This document shows positions 1-10,600 of a DNA stretch of 64,000 bases, piece after piece. The position numbers and the translations under genes were made by a program. Position 1 is the first letter of the stretch; each line of letters opens with the position of its first letter. This DNA comes from an uncultured Eubacteriales bacterium (lineage in GTDB: Bacteria > Bacillota > Clostridia > Peptostreptococcales > Anaerovoracaceae): positions 1 to 64,000 of the forward strand of contig CADADV010000002.1 of NCBI GenBank assembly GCA_902786815.1, given 5' to 3'. The notes beneath the pieces were generated by a model. The model made no database searches and was not told the DNA's origin. It saw nothing but the letters and a program-made list of their open reading frames with translations.

Positions 1-3000
1 CTCCTGCTGTATTGTCTCCTGCTGTAAGCGTAAATGTGAATTCATCATCATTTGTCCAGGCGCGACCTTCAAGCTCTTTCTTTACCTTGATCTCGCCTTC
101 TGTTTCTGACTCTTCCTCATAAGCATTTACGAAATCTCCGATCTCATATACTTTATCGGTATCCGTTCCAGTGTTTGATACAGATGTCCAGTCTTCTGTG
201 TTAGCTCCTTTTGAGATTTCGAAGGTAATAGTTTCACTGCCTGCTGCATCTGTGGCTACAACTTTTACATATACCGGAGCAGCATTATATGTCACACCAT
301 TTTCCGGATCATGTTGTCTCTCTACGATCTTATAATAGAAAGTTCTACTCTCTCCTTCAGGAACTTTAGTCTGATTGTACTTTAGTTTACTGAACGCAAA
401 ATCGCCATTATTATCAGCAGTAACACACTCTACCGGATTTGCTCCTTCAGCTATATCTCCGTTTTCATCACACTCGTAAAGCTCGAATGTAAATGTCATC
501 GAACGGAAATCTGTATAATCCTTTTTTTGATTATTTTCATCAACAATCTTCTTCTTTCCAGCTAAGCTAAAATCGCCTTTTGCCTTGTAGTTACGCTGAT
601 GACGATAGAAATGCCATTCTGAATCGGAATCTACAGTTCCTTTTGCAAGGATCCAGCCGGCACCATTCTTCTGTGTGACTGTTTCAGCTTCCGGTGCAAG
701 GAATAGCCCTGATGTATTATTCAAAGCAAGTGTTTTGGCTTCATATGCATTGAAAAATATATGGTTAAAAACTACTCGGTCTACTGTTCTGTTCTTCTCG
801 CTTAGCTGATTACCATCAATTCCGTCTCTTGCATCAGTTGTGCTTCCTGATTCATCGACGAGAATACCAGACTCATCATAGACATAAACATGAAATTCCC
901 CGATATTTACATTTTCGCCTGGAATATTGAATACTATACTTTGATTCGGAAGTTTATTAATAATCCACCCTGACGTTGCAATTACGCTTGAGCAGTTCGA
1001 GCAATCAACATAAATTGTTTTTCCATCAGGGAATTGAGTTGTATCTACAGTTTTATTATTGCCTGAGAGAACTGGTGCAACAGTAGTCTTAGCAGCCATA
1101 GCAGTTGATTGTGTCTTACCATACGCAATCATACTATCAACATAAGACTCAATTTCACTGTGTGAAAGATTGTACTCTGTGAGCATTGGCTGGCCCCGGA
1201 TTGCCTCTGGAGCCGTTTCATCAAACGTAGCGTTTTTAAGATCATTAATATGAGGCTGCGCCAGCTTACTGTCCTGATCTGCAGGCAAATATAAATCTAT
1301 AGGACACGCAGTCTTGTGAATATCAAGTGACTGACCCGTAATATTCGATACGTAGAAAGGCATCGAACCGGATCCGCTTCCGCAAACATCAGTGTTTGCA
1401 TTGTGATCCAGATTTTTCACTGCATAGTTGGTTTCACTGTGTCCTGTCTGCTTATAAGTATCTGCTACAATACCAAACTCTGCCGCATCTCCAAGTACAT
1501 CATCAGGTGTTTTAGCATCATCATATGTTGCCGATGAAAGTTTGAACTTAAACTCTTCACGATCTATGTGATTGGTGTTATCAACATCATGATCAACATG
1601 GCCCTCATATATAAACTTGTAGTCACCTATCAGATAACCTTCTTTGTAATCTGATTCATTAGGTCTCACCCCACCTGTTTGGATCGTCTTTCCAGGCTTT
1701 GGCGCGATAACTTTTGCAGTAAGGCCGGTCCAGTGGCTTGAGAACTTCTGTCCCGAAGACCAATTGCCACGTACCGGAAGGTAAACAACAGCCTCGCTCC
1801 CATCTGTCGTTGCTTCAACAACATAATAGTACTTATTATTACCCTCAGCTGATGTTGCCTCAAGTAGGATATAGCTCTTTCCGGATGCAATCGGGCCTTT
1901 GTCAGAAGCAGGATCAAACGTTAATACTACATCCAATTCGTGTTTATTACCTTGCTTGAAGCCAACTTCATATGTGCCGGCATCTGCATTTAATCCACCG
2001 TTATGAGCCCCTGAAATAGAGTAGCCCTCGAAACCTCCATTCCAGAGTTCATCATACTCATCTTTCTGTTGTTGACTTCCGGTTGCCATCTGTTTCAGGT
2101 GTCCAAGCTTCAACTGGTCAAGTGGTTTGCTTGAATGAACAACACGTATTCTTAAATTTTCCTTCTGCTCCTGTGTCAGACTAGAATATGATACGCTTTG
2201 TCCTCCCCATTGCTGTCTATCAAAGCTGCCGAAAGAAACCTTATAAGTATTAGTCTCCCCAGTATAACCTTTAATATCATCTATTTGATATGCTGCCCAT
2301 GGAGTGTTATCGGGTGCATCGGAAATCACACTGCTCGTACCAACCCATGCAAACACATAAACATGATCTTCTTCTCCAAAATCAGAAGGAAAACCAATTT
2401 GTGCAGCATCATTATAGTCATAAAGGCTGATCGACACATCTAAAGCTTCTTGTGAATCAGTAACCCTGATTGTAACAATTTCACCATCAGTCATCTCCAC
2501 GGTAAGAGCCTCTTCTGTAGAGAATGCTTTCTTGCTCTTCAGCATCCAGTCGTTGCTAAAGAATTTCTTCTTTACCTCAACGAGGCTGGGGTCAGAGAAT
2601 GTTACGTTCTCGACGTCCTTGACTTCCTTGTCGATATGCAGCTGCTCAAAGATCTTGCTGAGCTCGATGCTGCCCTCGCCAGGGATGCTGAACTTATACT
2701 CGCCGTATTCGAAGTCGACTGTGTATGCGAAAACGGAGAAGTCGGATGTCTCGAACTCGACCTTCTCGTTCTTTACGCTTACCGCAAGGTCGTTGCCGGC
2801 CTTGGTTACTTCCTCAACTTTAATATCTGCGGCGCTGATCTTCTTAGCGTCGGCTGTTGTATCATATTGATCTTTAACTTTATCTTTCAGTGGGAGGTGA
2901 GTGACGTTCAGATCAGAAGCTTTCTTGGCACCCAGATCTTGGATCAGCTGGTGGTCTTTAAAATCAAAGGTGACCGTGACGGTTCCACCGTCCGGCTGAA

Positions 3001-3592
3001 TTTCCTTGCCGTCTTTGATGAAGGCGATGTCGTAGAGAAGGGTATTGTTCTCAGAATAAACAGTCTCCTGACCGGCATTCAAGGCTTCCATATAAGCATC
3101 GTAGTTATATCCGGATGTCCGGTCCGTAATACGAGCCGCCGAAAGCTTCGCGTCATCCGGAATGATATCAGCGTCAGACAGAACTGCCGTTATCTCAACA
3201 CCATCCGTGCTGCAGCGATACTCAGTCCGGGACTCACCGGAGGGTTCTTCACCGGATTCCTCTGCATCGATGTCCTCTTTAGTGGATTCTGCTTCCGTGG
3301 ATTCTGTTTTCTTAGATTCCCCTTTCGTGGATTCTACTTTCTTAGAATCCCCGTCTGCGGATTCCCCTTCAATGGATTCCTCCTCCGGCTCCACAGCAGC
3401 ATCCTCTTCTGCAGCATTCTCTTTCTCGTCGGTTGCCTGCTGATCAGCTTCAGCCGGCTGCTCCTGTACAATATCCGCCGGATCACTCTGCGGCGCCCCC
3501 TCGATTGCATCAGCATTGAAAAAAGGCGTGCACGCCAAAATCAAAGCCAAACTTATGCAAATCAAGCTTCGTAACTGTCTCTTCCTATTCAT
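1..3592 (-). CDS. Large cell-surface adhesin/pilin-like protein, N-terminal part (3' end outside window)
   Basis: An open frame of 1197 codons runs from an ATG at 3592 off the left edge, so the C-terminus and any sortase motif are not visible. A GGGAG ribosome site lies 8 nt before the ATG. The N-terminus is a signal peptide (MNRKRQ, then a hydrophobic stretch to about residue 25), followed by a very acidic Glu/Ser/Asp-rich segment with pentapeptide repeats. About residues 700-985 look like a choice-of-anchor A (collagen-binding-like) domain: EFGIVADTY near its start, a GEFHVYVYDESG strand, then FLAPEAETV, GWILAKG and SEWHFY. After it comes a Spy0128-type pilin isopeptide domain (FTFELYECDENG ... 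FYYKIVERQ, about 1000-1110), and a second begins at the very edge (KVKKELEGRAWTNDDEFTFTL). The family forms intramolecular Lys-Asn bonds and is usually LPXTG-anchored; here that is inference. An apparent Cys near the signal peptide (LILAC) is a poor lipobox. Confidence 0.85.
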   Translation of the reverse strand, partial: MNRKRQLRSLICISLALILACTPFFNADAIEGAPQSDPADIVQEQPAEADQQATDEKENAAEEDAAVEPEEESIEGESADGDSKKVESTKGESKKTESTEAESTKEDIDAEESGEEPSGESRTEYRCSTDGVEITAVLSDADIIPDDAKLSAARITDRTSGYNYDAYMEALNAGQETVYSENNTLLYDIAFIKDGKEIQPDGGTVTVTFDFKDHQLIQDLGAKKASDLNVTHLPLKDKVKDQYDTTADAKKISAADIKVEEVTKAGNDLAVSVKNEKVEFETSDFSVFAYTVDFEYGEYKFSIPGEGSIELSKIFEQLHIDKEVKDVENVTFSDPSLVEVKKKFFSNDWMLKSKKAFSTEEALTVEMTDGEIVTIRVTDSQEALDVSISLYDYNDAAQIGFPSDFGEEDHVYVFAWVGTSSVISDAPDNTPWAAYQIDDIKGYTGETNTYKVSFGSFDRQQWGGQSVSYSSLTQEQKENLRIRVVHSSKPLDQLKLGHLKQMATGSQQQKDEYDELWNGGFEGYSISGAHNGGLNADAGTYEVGFKQGNKHELDVVLTFDPASDKGPIASGKSYILLEATSAEGNNKYYYVVEATTDGSEAVVYLPVRGNWSSGQKFSSHWTGLTAKVIAPKPGKTIQTGGVRPNESDYKEGYLIGDYKFIYEGHVDHDVDNTNHIDREEFKFKLSSATYDDAKTPDDVLGDAAEFGIVADTYKQTGHSETNYAVKNLDHNANTDVCGSGSGSMPFYVSNITGQSLDIHKTACPIDLYLPADQDSKLAQPHINDLKNATFDETAPEAIRGQPMLTEYNLSHSEIESYVDSMIAYGKTQSTAMAAKTTVAPVLSGNNKTVDTTQFPDGKTIYVDCSNCSSVIATSGWIINKLPNQSIVFNIPGENVNIGEFHVYVYDESGILVDESGSTTDARDGIDGNQLSEKNRTVDRVVFNHIFFNAYEAKTLALNNTSGLFLAPEAETVTQKNGAGWILAKGTVDSDSEWHFYRHQRNYKAKGDFSLAGKKKIVDENNQKKDYTDFRSMTFTFELYECDENGDIAEGANPVECVTADNNGDFAFSKLKYNQTKVPEGESRTFYYKIVERQHDPENGVTYNAAPVYVKVVATDAAGSETITFEISKGANTEDWTSVSNTGTDTDKVYEIGDFVNAYEEESETEGEIKVKKELEGRAWTNDDEFTFTLTAGDNTAG
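3275..3379 (-). repeat. Seven ES-type pentapeptide repeats in the surface protein
   Basis: Seven consecutive 5-residue units of the form E/D-S-x-x-x (ESIEG, ESADG, DSKKV, ESTKG, ESKKT, ESTEA, ESTKE) encode an acidic, probably disordered stalk just behind the signal peptide. At DNA level the 15-bp units share a GATTC core, and two neighbouring 30-bp blocks are nearly identical, which suggests slippage or unit duplication. Confidence 0.75.
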
Positions 3593-3649
3593 CTGTAATC
3601 TCCCACCACTAATTTTTAGTTTACGCATTGCCCTCGTAAATTTAAATTC

Positions 3650-3655
3650 ATTATA
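3650..3655 (-). promoter_or_regulatory. Candidate -10 element of the surface protein gene
   Basis: On the minus strand the AT-rich leader has a perfect TATAAT about 58 nt before the ATG. No convincing -35 box sits 16-18 bp upstream. A TTGACA is present further up (3756-3761) but is not at promoter spacing to this hexamer. The rest of 3593-3778 holds no gene. Confidence 0.35.
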
Positions 3656-3778
3656 TTTTACAACATTTTTACTATTATTGTAAAGGTCCGAATTGTTTGA
3701 ATGTTTTGCCGTCTTTTATTGTAATTAAGAATACCATGCTTCTTATCAAAAAAACTGTCAAAGAGCTCTATTTTTTGC

Positions 3779-4792
3779 TCAAAACTCCGCCTTGCGGCTT
3801 CTGCCCATCAGAGACTCCAGCGCCGCGGGTGCTGCGATCTCGCCTTTTGTGACTTTGTAGATGGCTTCAGTGATCGGCATTTCGACGTCGCTGAGCTTGG
3901 CCAGTTCATAGGCGGCTTCTGCTGTGAACATGCCTTCGACGACCATGCCGACCTTGGCGATGGCCTCTTCCGGGCTCATGCCCTCACCCATGAGGATGCC
4001 GCAGCGGCGGTTGCGGGAATGCATGCTGGTGCAGGTCACGATCAGGTCGCCTGTGCCTGTGAGGCCCGCGAAGGTCTCCGGCTTTGCGCCCAGCTTCAGG
4101 CCAAGGCGGGTGATCTCCGCCAGGCCTCTGGTCATCAGGGCTGCCTTGGCGTTGTCGCCGAAGCCCATGCCGTCGGAGATGCCTGCGCCCAGAGCGATGA
4201 TGTTCTTCAGCGCTCCGCCCAGCTCCACGCCGACGACATCGTCCGTCGTATAGACACGGAAACGGTCGGTGATGAACAGATCCTGGATCGCCTTCGCGGA
4301 CTCGGGATCCAGAGAAGCCGTGGCGACGGTGGTCGGAAGTCTGCGTCCGACTTCCTCCGCGTGAGAAGGACCGGACAGCACCACGTACTTCTGCATCCGC
4401 TGCGGACAGCCTGCTTCTTCGAACATCTCCGCGGCGATTTCGGACATTCTCTTATGGGTGCCCTTTTCGATGCCTTTCGCTACATTTATAATATAGACGT
4501 CTTCTCCCAGATACGGAAGCGCCGCCTTTAGCGCGCTTCTGAAATGCTGCGCCGGCGCGGAAAACAGCACCACGTCCGCCTCCGCCAGCGCCTCCTCATT
4601 GGAGTACGCGATCCGGATATTATCATCGAGAGGTACGCCGGGGAGATAATCAACGTTTTCCCTGTGCTCCTCCATGGATCGCAGATGCTTCTCATCCACA
4701 TCGAAGATCCTGACCTGATTGCCCTTGTCTGCAACAACAGTTGCCAGAGCAGTGCCCCAGCTGCCTGCGCCGATTACGCCGATATTACTCAT
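3779..4792 (-). CDS. gpsA: Glycerol-3-phosphate dehydrogenase [NAD(P)+]
   Basis: GpsA reduces dihydroxyacetone phosphate to sn-glycerol 3-phosphate, the backbone of phospholipids, in the cytoplasm. The 337-residue length is normal for the family. The N-terminal Rossmann motif GAGSWGTALA is at residues 8-17, NVAKGIEKG at about 104, and the catalytic-domain Lys motif GGALKNIIALGAG at about 190. It is the last gene of a long minus-strand run and overlaps the end of plsY by 8 nt, so substrate supply and first acylation are translationally coupled. No clear terminator follows it. Confidence 0.97.
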   Translation of the reverse strand: MSNIGVIGAGSWGTALATVVADKGNQVRIFDVDEKHLRSMEEHRENVDYLPGVPLDDNIRIAYSNEEALAEADVVLFSAPAQHFRSALKAALPYLGEDVYIINVAKGIEKGTHKRMSEIAAEMFEEAGCPQRMQKYVVLSGPSHAEEVGRRLPTTVATASLDPESAKAIQDLFITDRFRVYTTDDVVGVELGGALKNIIALGAGISDGMGFGDNAKAALMTRGLAEITRLGLKLGAKPETFAGLTGTGDLIVTCTSMHSRNRRCGILMGEGMSPEEAIAKVGMVVEGMFTAEAAYELAKLSDVEMPITEAIYKVTKGEIAAPAALESLMGRSRKAEF

Positions 4793-5414
4793 CTTCCGTT
4801 TCCTCCTTCTTCTTAAAAATCCCCATGACCGGTTCCTCCCCGTGGATCAGCCGGACGATGTTGGCCCGGTGCTTAACCAGGATGATGATCGATATCACAC
4901 ATGCAAAAGCAAAGAATCCCGGCTCCAGAAATACGGCCAGTACTGCAAAGGCTACCGCCCCTACGATGGAGCCCAGGGACATCCGCTTTGAGGTGAACAC
5001 AACGACGGCAACTATTGCCAGGGAGATCAGAGCCAGCAGGGGATTCACAGCCAGGACAGCGCCGAAGGCTGTCGCCACGCCCTTGCCGCCCTGAAACTTA
5101 TATACGATGGGCCACACATGACCCAGGAATACACAGAGAGCGCAGAAATACGCGCCCATATTCCCCAGGATCAGCATACCGATCAACACAGCGGCCACGC
5201 CCTTCAGAATATCCACGATGCAGGTGATTGCGCCGGCCTTCTTGCCCATGACACGAAGGGCATTGGTGGTTCCGGCGTTGCCGCTGCCTTCCTTCTTGAT
5301 ATCCAGGCCCTGTCTCTTGGCCATGATAGTGGACGGGGAGATGTTGCCGATGAAGTAGGCTGCCAGGCCTGCAGCGCCAAGCATCAGAATGTCGATCATA
5401 GCTAAACCACCCAT
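4785..5414 (-). CDS. plsY: Acyl-phosphate:glycerol-3-phosphate acyltransferase
   Basis: PlsY transfers an acyl group from acyl-phosphate to glycerol 3-phosphate in the membrane, the first acylation of phospholipid synthesis; its acyl donor is made by PlsX, encoded in the same block. The 209-residue protein has about five hydrophobic segments and the family loops SGNAGTTNALRVMG (about 41-54) and GGKGVATAFGA (about 108-118). The ATG at 5414 has GGAGG 7 nt upstream inside the end of der; a second ATG five codons later is possible but less well placed. A charged C-terminal tail (KKKEETEDE) follows the last helix. Confidence 0.96.
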   Translation of the reverse strand: MGGLAMIDILMLGAAGLAAYFIGNISPSTIMAKRQGLDIKKEGSGNAGTTNALRVMGKKAGAITCIVDILKGVAAVLIGMLILGNMGAYFCALCVFLGHVWPIVYKFQGGKGVATAFGAVLAVNPLLALISLAIVAVVVFTSKRMSLGSIVGAVAFAVLAVFLEPGFFAFACVISIIILVKHRANIVRLIHGEEPVMGIFKKKEETEDE

Positions 5415-5415
5415 A

Positions 5416-6744
5416 CTAGAATTCCTCCTCTTTTTCTCCCTTCTCCCGGAAGACGAATTTCAGCGAAGTCCCTTCAAACCCAAAGGCCTTCCTGATCTGA
5501 TTCTCCAGATATCTGGAATAGGAGAAATGCATCAAAGGCCTCGAGTTGATTTTGAATGAGAACAGGGGCGGCTTGACGCCGACCTGCGTTACATAGTATA
5601 TCTTGAGCCGCTTGCCCTTGTCGGACGGCGGCTGTTTCATCATTGTCGCATCCGTGATGACCGTGTTCAGCTGACCGGTCGGCACGCGCATGGCGCGGTT
5701 TTCTGCCACGACCTTGGCCAGTCCCATGACCTGGTTCACGCGCTGTCCTGTCAGCGCCGAGATAAACAGGGACGGCGCATAGGACATGAAGCCCAGCTCC
5801 GCTTCGATCTCTTCCCGGAACTTCTTCATGGTGTTGGTCTCTTTTTCAACCAGATCCCATTTGTTCACCAGGACGATGATGCCTTTGCCTGCCTCATGGG
5901 CGATGCCGGCTATCTTCTTGTCCTGTTCCGTGACTCCCTCCTGCGCGTCGATCATAAGCATGCATACATCGCAGCGCTCGATGGCGGCGACGGCACGGAT
6001 GACGCTGAACTTTTCGATGTCTTCGTTGACCTTGCTTTTGCGGCGGATGCCTGCAGTGTCGATCAGCGTATACGGTTCCCCGTCAAACTCGAAGGGCGTG
6101 TCGATGGAATCGCGCGTCGTCCCTGCGATCGGGGATACGATGACCCGGTTCTCGCCCAGTAGCTTGTTGACCAGGGAAGACTTCCCCACATTCGGTTTGC
6201 CGATCATCGCGATCTTGATGGAATCATCTTCTTCCTGTCCGGCGCCTTCCGGGAAACTGCCGACGATCTCGTCCAGCAGATCGCCCAGGTTCAGCATGTT
6301 GGCAGAGGAAATCGGGATCGGCTCGCCAAGGCCCAGTTCATAAAAATCATAGAAATCATCGGGCAGATCCGGCCGGTCGATCTTGTTGACCGCCAGGACC
6401 ACCTTCTTGCCCGTCTTCATGAGCATCTCGCCGACCTCCCTGTCCGCAGCGGTCAGGCCTTCCTTGCCGTCCACCATGAACAGGATCACATCGGATGTGT
6501 CGATGGCCATCTCCGCTTGCTCCCGCATCTGGGACAGGATGATGTCCTTGCTGTCAGGCTCGATACCGCCCGTGTCGATCAAAGCGAAGTGCACGCCGCA
6601 CCATTCGGCTTCCGCGTAAATGCGGTCCCGGGTCACCCCGGGCGTGTCCTCAACGATGGATAGACGCTTTCCGACGACTTTATTAAAGAATGTGGACTTG
6701 CCCACGTTCGGGCGTCCAACTACTGCTACCAAAGGTAAACTCAT
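5416..6744 (-). CDS. der: Ribosome biogenesis GTPase Der (EngA)
   Basis: Der is an essential double GTPase needed for maturation of the 50S subunit. The 442-residue protein has two G domains in tandem, with P-loops GRPNVGKST (about 10) and GKPNVGKSS (about 182), Switch motifs DTGG and DTAG, and base-specificity motifs NKID and NKWD, then a C-terminal KH-like domain. Its ATG overlaps the ftsY stop codon in an ATGA junction, and plsY follows 1 nt after its stop. In many Clostridia ffh follows ftsY; here der takes that position. Confidence 0.98.
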   Translation of the reverse strand: MSLPLVAVVGRPNVGKSTFFNKVVGKRLSIVEDTPGVTRDRIYAEAEWCGVHFALIDTGGIEPDSKDIILSQMREQAEMAIDTSDVILFMVDGKEGLTAADREVGEMLMKTGKKVVLAVNKIDRPDLPDDFYDFYELGLGEPIPISSANMLNLGDLLDEIVGSFPEGAGQEEDDSIKIAMIGKPNVGKSSLVNKLLGENRVIVSPIAGTTRDSIDTPFEFDGEPYTLIDTAGIRRKSKVNEDIEKFSVIRAVAAIERCDVCMLMIDAQEGVTEQDKKIAGIAHEAGKGIIVLVNKWDLVEKETNTMKKFREEIEAELGFMSYAPSLFISALTGQRVNQVMGLAKVVAENRAMRVPTGQLNTVITDATMMKQPPSDKGKRLKIYYVTQVGVKPPLFSFKINSRPLMHFSYSRYLENQIRKAFGFEGTSLKFVFREKGEKEEEF

Positions 6745-7631
6745 TCGAATATCCCCTTCGCGAAATCCTGCGGGTCAAACTCTTCCAGGTCTTCGATGCC
6801 TTCGCCAAGTCCCACAAACTTGACCGGCATGTCGAATTCGTCAGCGATAGTCAGGACGATGCCGCCTTTGGCTGTGCCGTCCAGCTTGGTCAGCACGATA
6901 CCGGTGATATCGGCCGCTTCCCCGAATTCAGAGACCTGTGATACGGCGTTCTTCCCTGTGGTGGCGTCCAGAACGAGCAGGTTCTCCCTGGCTGCTTCCG
7001 GCCACTCGCGGCTGATGACTTTGTTCATCTTAGCCAGCTCATCCATCAGGTTCTTTTTGTTCTGCAGTCTGCCGGCTGTATCACAGATGAGCACATCCAT
7101 GTTCTTGGCCTTTGCAGACTGGATGGCGTCGTAGATGACAGCCGAAGGATCTGCGCCTTCTGCGTGGCGGACGACGTTCACGCCGACCCGGTCGCCCCAG
7201 ATCTGAAGCTGCTCGCCCGCTGCGGCACGGAAGGTGTCCGCCGCCGCCAGCATGACGGTCTTGCCCTCTTTCTTGAGCTTGTACGCCAGCTTGCCGATGG
7301 AAGTCGTCTTGCCTCCGCCGTTGATGCCGATCATCAGGATGACGAGCGGAGTCTCCGGCGAAAGCTTCTGTGCCTCACCCTTGTTGATCGTATCCGCGAT
7401 GATCTTGCCAAGGCGGATCTTGATGACATTGGGCTTGGTCATATTGTTGGCTTTGACCTCCGTACGGAGCGTTTCCACGACCTTTACAGTCGTATCCATT
7501 CCGATATCGGAAGTGATGAGGATCTCCTCGAGCTCATCGAAAAAGTCCTCATCTATGGTGGGATTCATCATAAGCGCGTCATTGATACGCTCCGACATTC
7601 TCCCGAAAAATCCTTTTCTCTCTCCAAACAT
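6741..7631 (-). CDS. ftsY: Signal recognition particle receptor FtsY
   Basis: FtsY is the SRP receptor GTPase that delivers ribosome-nascent chain complexes to the membrane. The 296-residue protein is the short form: N and G domains with almost no acidic A domain. Motifs seen are the P-loop [15 protein letters not shown] (about 112), [30 protein letters not shown] and [12 protein letters not shown] at the C-terminus. AGGAGA precedes the ATG. It lies directly downstream of smc, the usual clostridial arrangement. Confidence 0.97.
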   Translation of the reverse strand: MFGERKGFFGRMSERINDALMMNPTIDEDFFDELEEILITSDIGMDTTVKVVETLRTEVKANNMTKPNVIKIRLGKIIADTINKGEAQKLSPETPLVILMIGINGGGKTTSIGKLAYKLKKEGKTVMLAAADTFRAAAGEQLQIWGDRVGVNVVRHAEGADPSAVIYDAIQSAKAKNMDVLICDTAGRLQNKKNLMDELAKMNKVISREWPEAARENLLVLDATTGKNAVSQVSEFGEAADITGIVLTKLDGTAKGGIVLTIADEFDMPVKFVGLGEGIEDLEEFDPQDFAKGIFE

Positions 7632-7640
7632 ATAGTTCTC

Positions 7641-10600
7641 CTAGTTACTGTATTTACTCAGATCATCCTCCAGCGACAGGGACAGCACCTTGGACACACC
7701 CTTCTCCGGCATGGTTACGCCGTAGAGTACATCCGCATGCTCCATGGTCGCCTTCTGATGTGTGACCAGCGTGAACTGGATGCCTTCGAACTGCCGCAGG
7801 CACTTGATGAACCGGTCGATGTTGGCGTCATCCAGCGCCGCTTCCACCTCGTCGAGGATGCAGAACGGCGTCGGCTTGGCCTGCAGGACCGCGAACATGA
7901 GAGCGATGGCAGTCAGCGTCTTCTCGCCGCCCGAGAGCAGATTGATGTTCTGCAGCTTCTTGCCCGGCGGCTGGGCGACGATGTCGATGCTCGCTTCGAG
8001 CGGGTTGTTTTCGTCTGAAAGCCGCAGCTCCGCGTGGCCTCCGCCGAACAGGACCTGGAACTGCTTCTCGAAGTTCACGACGATCTGGTCGAAGCTCTCG
8101 CGGAATCTCTTCTTGATGGTTTTGTCCATCTCTGTGATGATGCCGTTCAGGTCATCCATGGCCTTCTGAACATCCGCCCGTTCATTTGTCAGGAACTCGT
8201 ACCGTTCGCTGACCTGTTTGTATTCTTCAATGGCGCCGACGTTCACTTCTCCCAGTTCCCGCAGGCGTCCCTTGATCTGCCGGTTCTCCTTGACGGCTCT
8301 GGACATCACGAAGTCCTCGGACTTGAATTCCATCGCCTGGATATAAGAAACTTCGAAGTCCTCCCACAGTTTCTCTTTATAGGTTTCGAGCTGTGTATCC
8401 TGCTTCGCCTTGCGCACATCCAGATCGTATTTCTGATCCTGGAAAGTCTGGATCTTCCCCGAAAGCTCGTCCTTGTCTTTGTTGAGCTCGGCAAGCCGCG
8501 CGGTCAGGGCGGATTTCTCGTCCGTCACTGTCTGCAGGTGTTCCTCAGCGGCGGTTTTTTCTGCTTCCAGCTCCCCGATCATCTCATCGATATTCATGTG
8601 TCCTTCGGTGATCTGGCTTCTTTCTTCTTCCAGCAGTTCCAGACGCAGTTTTCTCGTTTCCAGGTCGGATGTGATCTCCGCAATGGAATCGTTGATCCGG
8701 TCAGCGATGTCATCAGCATGGGCTTTTTTCTCGCCGCAGGTGTTGACGAGGATTCTCGCTGTCGTGATTTCCTCGCTGATTCCTCTTGCTTCTGTTTTTT
8801 TGTTTTCGTACTGACGGTTTTTTTCCTCGCACGCTGCCTCGGCATCCTTCACAGCGGCTTCCTTCGCAGCGATATCCGCGTTGACCCGGTCGATCGCTGC
8901 CGCGTTGTTTTCCTGCTCCTGCCGGATATTCTGCAGCTCTTTATCCACCTTGCCGGCGCTGCTCTTCATATCTTCCAAAGCGCCTTCCGCGATTCTGATC
9001 GCGTTCTCCTTCAGCATCAGAGAACTTTCGATGCTGCGCTGGTTTTCATCGAGGCTTCTGATTTCCTCCTCATAGCCCTTGATTTCGATCTTCAGATCGT
9101 CAAGTTCATCGCTGTATTCTTCCTGTTTCCGGGTGCCTTCTTTGATTTCTTTATCCAGACGCGCCATCTCGGCTCTTCTGTCCAGGATATTGGCTGTTTT
9201 GTGTTTGAATCTGCCGCCGGTGATCGCGCCGCGGGCGTTGATGATTTCCCCTTCCATTGTTACGGTCAGGATGTCGCGTTCCTGCTTCGAAATGTTGACC
9301 GCGCTCTCCAGATCGCGTACGACCACAACTCTGCCCAGCAGGTAGCTGATGATGTTCTCATACTTTTTATCATAGGAAATGCATTCCGGTGCAAAACCTA
9401 CAAATCCGGGCTGATCCTTCAGCGATGGATCAGGTTTTTCTCTTCCTCTGATGGATTTACGCGGCAGGAAGGTCATCCTTCCGGCCTTGTTCTCCTTCAG
9501 CGACCGGATCGCCCTGCGTGCGCTCGTATCATCTTCGCAGACGATGTTCTGCAAAGACTGCCCGAGGGCTGTTTCCACTGCTGTTTCGTAACCTGCGGGC
9601 ACCTGGATGAGTTCCGCAACAACGCCGTGGATCCCGGACATGCCGGCTTTCATGACGTGTTTGACCGCGTTGGAATATCCTTCGTAATTGCTCTCCATCT
9701 CTTCGATGGTCTTTAGCCTCGCAGACATTCTTCCGAGGGACAGTCTGAGGTCCTCAGCCGAACGGGACAGGCGACGTTCTTCTTCCATGGCTTTCTCATA
9801 AGCATCGGCAGTCTCTTCGATTTCTTTGAGGAGTGTTTCTGCCTGCTCCGCCAGTTCGTCCCGTTCCTTCTGCGCTCTCTGCAGATCTTCTCTGGCCTGT
9901 TTCTCTGTATCTTCTCCTGCGTCCCGCTCACTCTGCAGAGCCGTTTCTCTTCTCTGCAGGGTATCGCTGATCAGCTGCATGCTGCCGATCTCAGATCTGC
10001 AGGCAGTGATCTCTGCGTTCAGCCGGAAGATTTCGTTCCTTGCTTCATCGGCCTCTTCTCCGAAGCGGCTCAGATCATCCGCGACCGCGTTATAGCGTTC
10101 GATGATCCCGTTGAGCGCTTCTTCTGCTTCTGCGGCCTGCCGGTCCGCTTCCTCCTTCTGCTGCATGAAGGAAACTGCGTTGGCTTCTTCTCTTTCTTTT
10201 TTCTCCTCCAGCGTCTTGATCTCTTCGCTGATCCTGGCGGTATTGTCCTCAATGGCCGACATTTTCTCTTTGTCGACGTCAGACTTATTCACTGCCAGGT
10301 TCAGTTTGTCGATGGCGCGGATCAGTGCTTCACGGGCATCCACGGAAATGTTTTCAAGCGTTTCATTCTTGCTTCCTGCTTCGCCTATTTCCTCTTCGAT
10401 CCGCTCCTTCTCATTCTTGAGCCGCTGCAGATTGAAGACGATGTTGCGCAGATCTTCCTCCATGGATTCGTTTTTTCGTTCGAGTCCTTCCACATTCTTG
10501 AGGATGATGTTGATCTCAAGGGATTTGTTCCGGTCTCTCAGTTCCAGGTATTCCTGCGCCTTTTCGCTTTCTTCACGAAGTCCGTCGATCCTTCCTTCGA

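Noticed and set aside
2636..3574. 312-codon plus-strand open frame opposite the surface protein
   Set aside because: It mirrors the minus-strand coding frame with clear domains and a signal peptide; the plus product is Cys/Phe-rich and has no recognisable motif.
3756..3778. Terminator behind gpsA
   Set aside because: AGAGCTCT is self-complementary without a loop and the T-run arms are weak; no convincing stem-loop.
8034..9716. 560-codon plus-strand open frame within smc
   Set aside because: Antisense shadow of the coiled-coil coding region; smc on the other strand is complete with all motifs.
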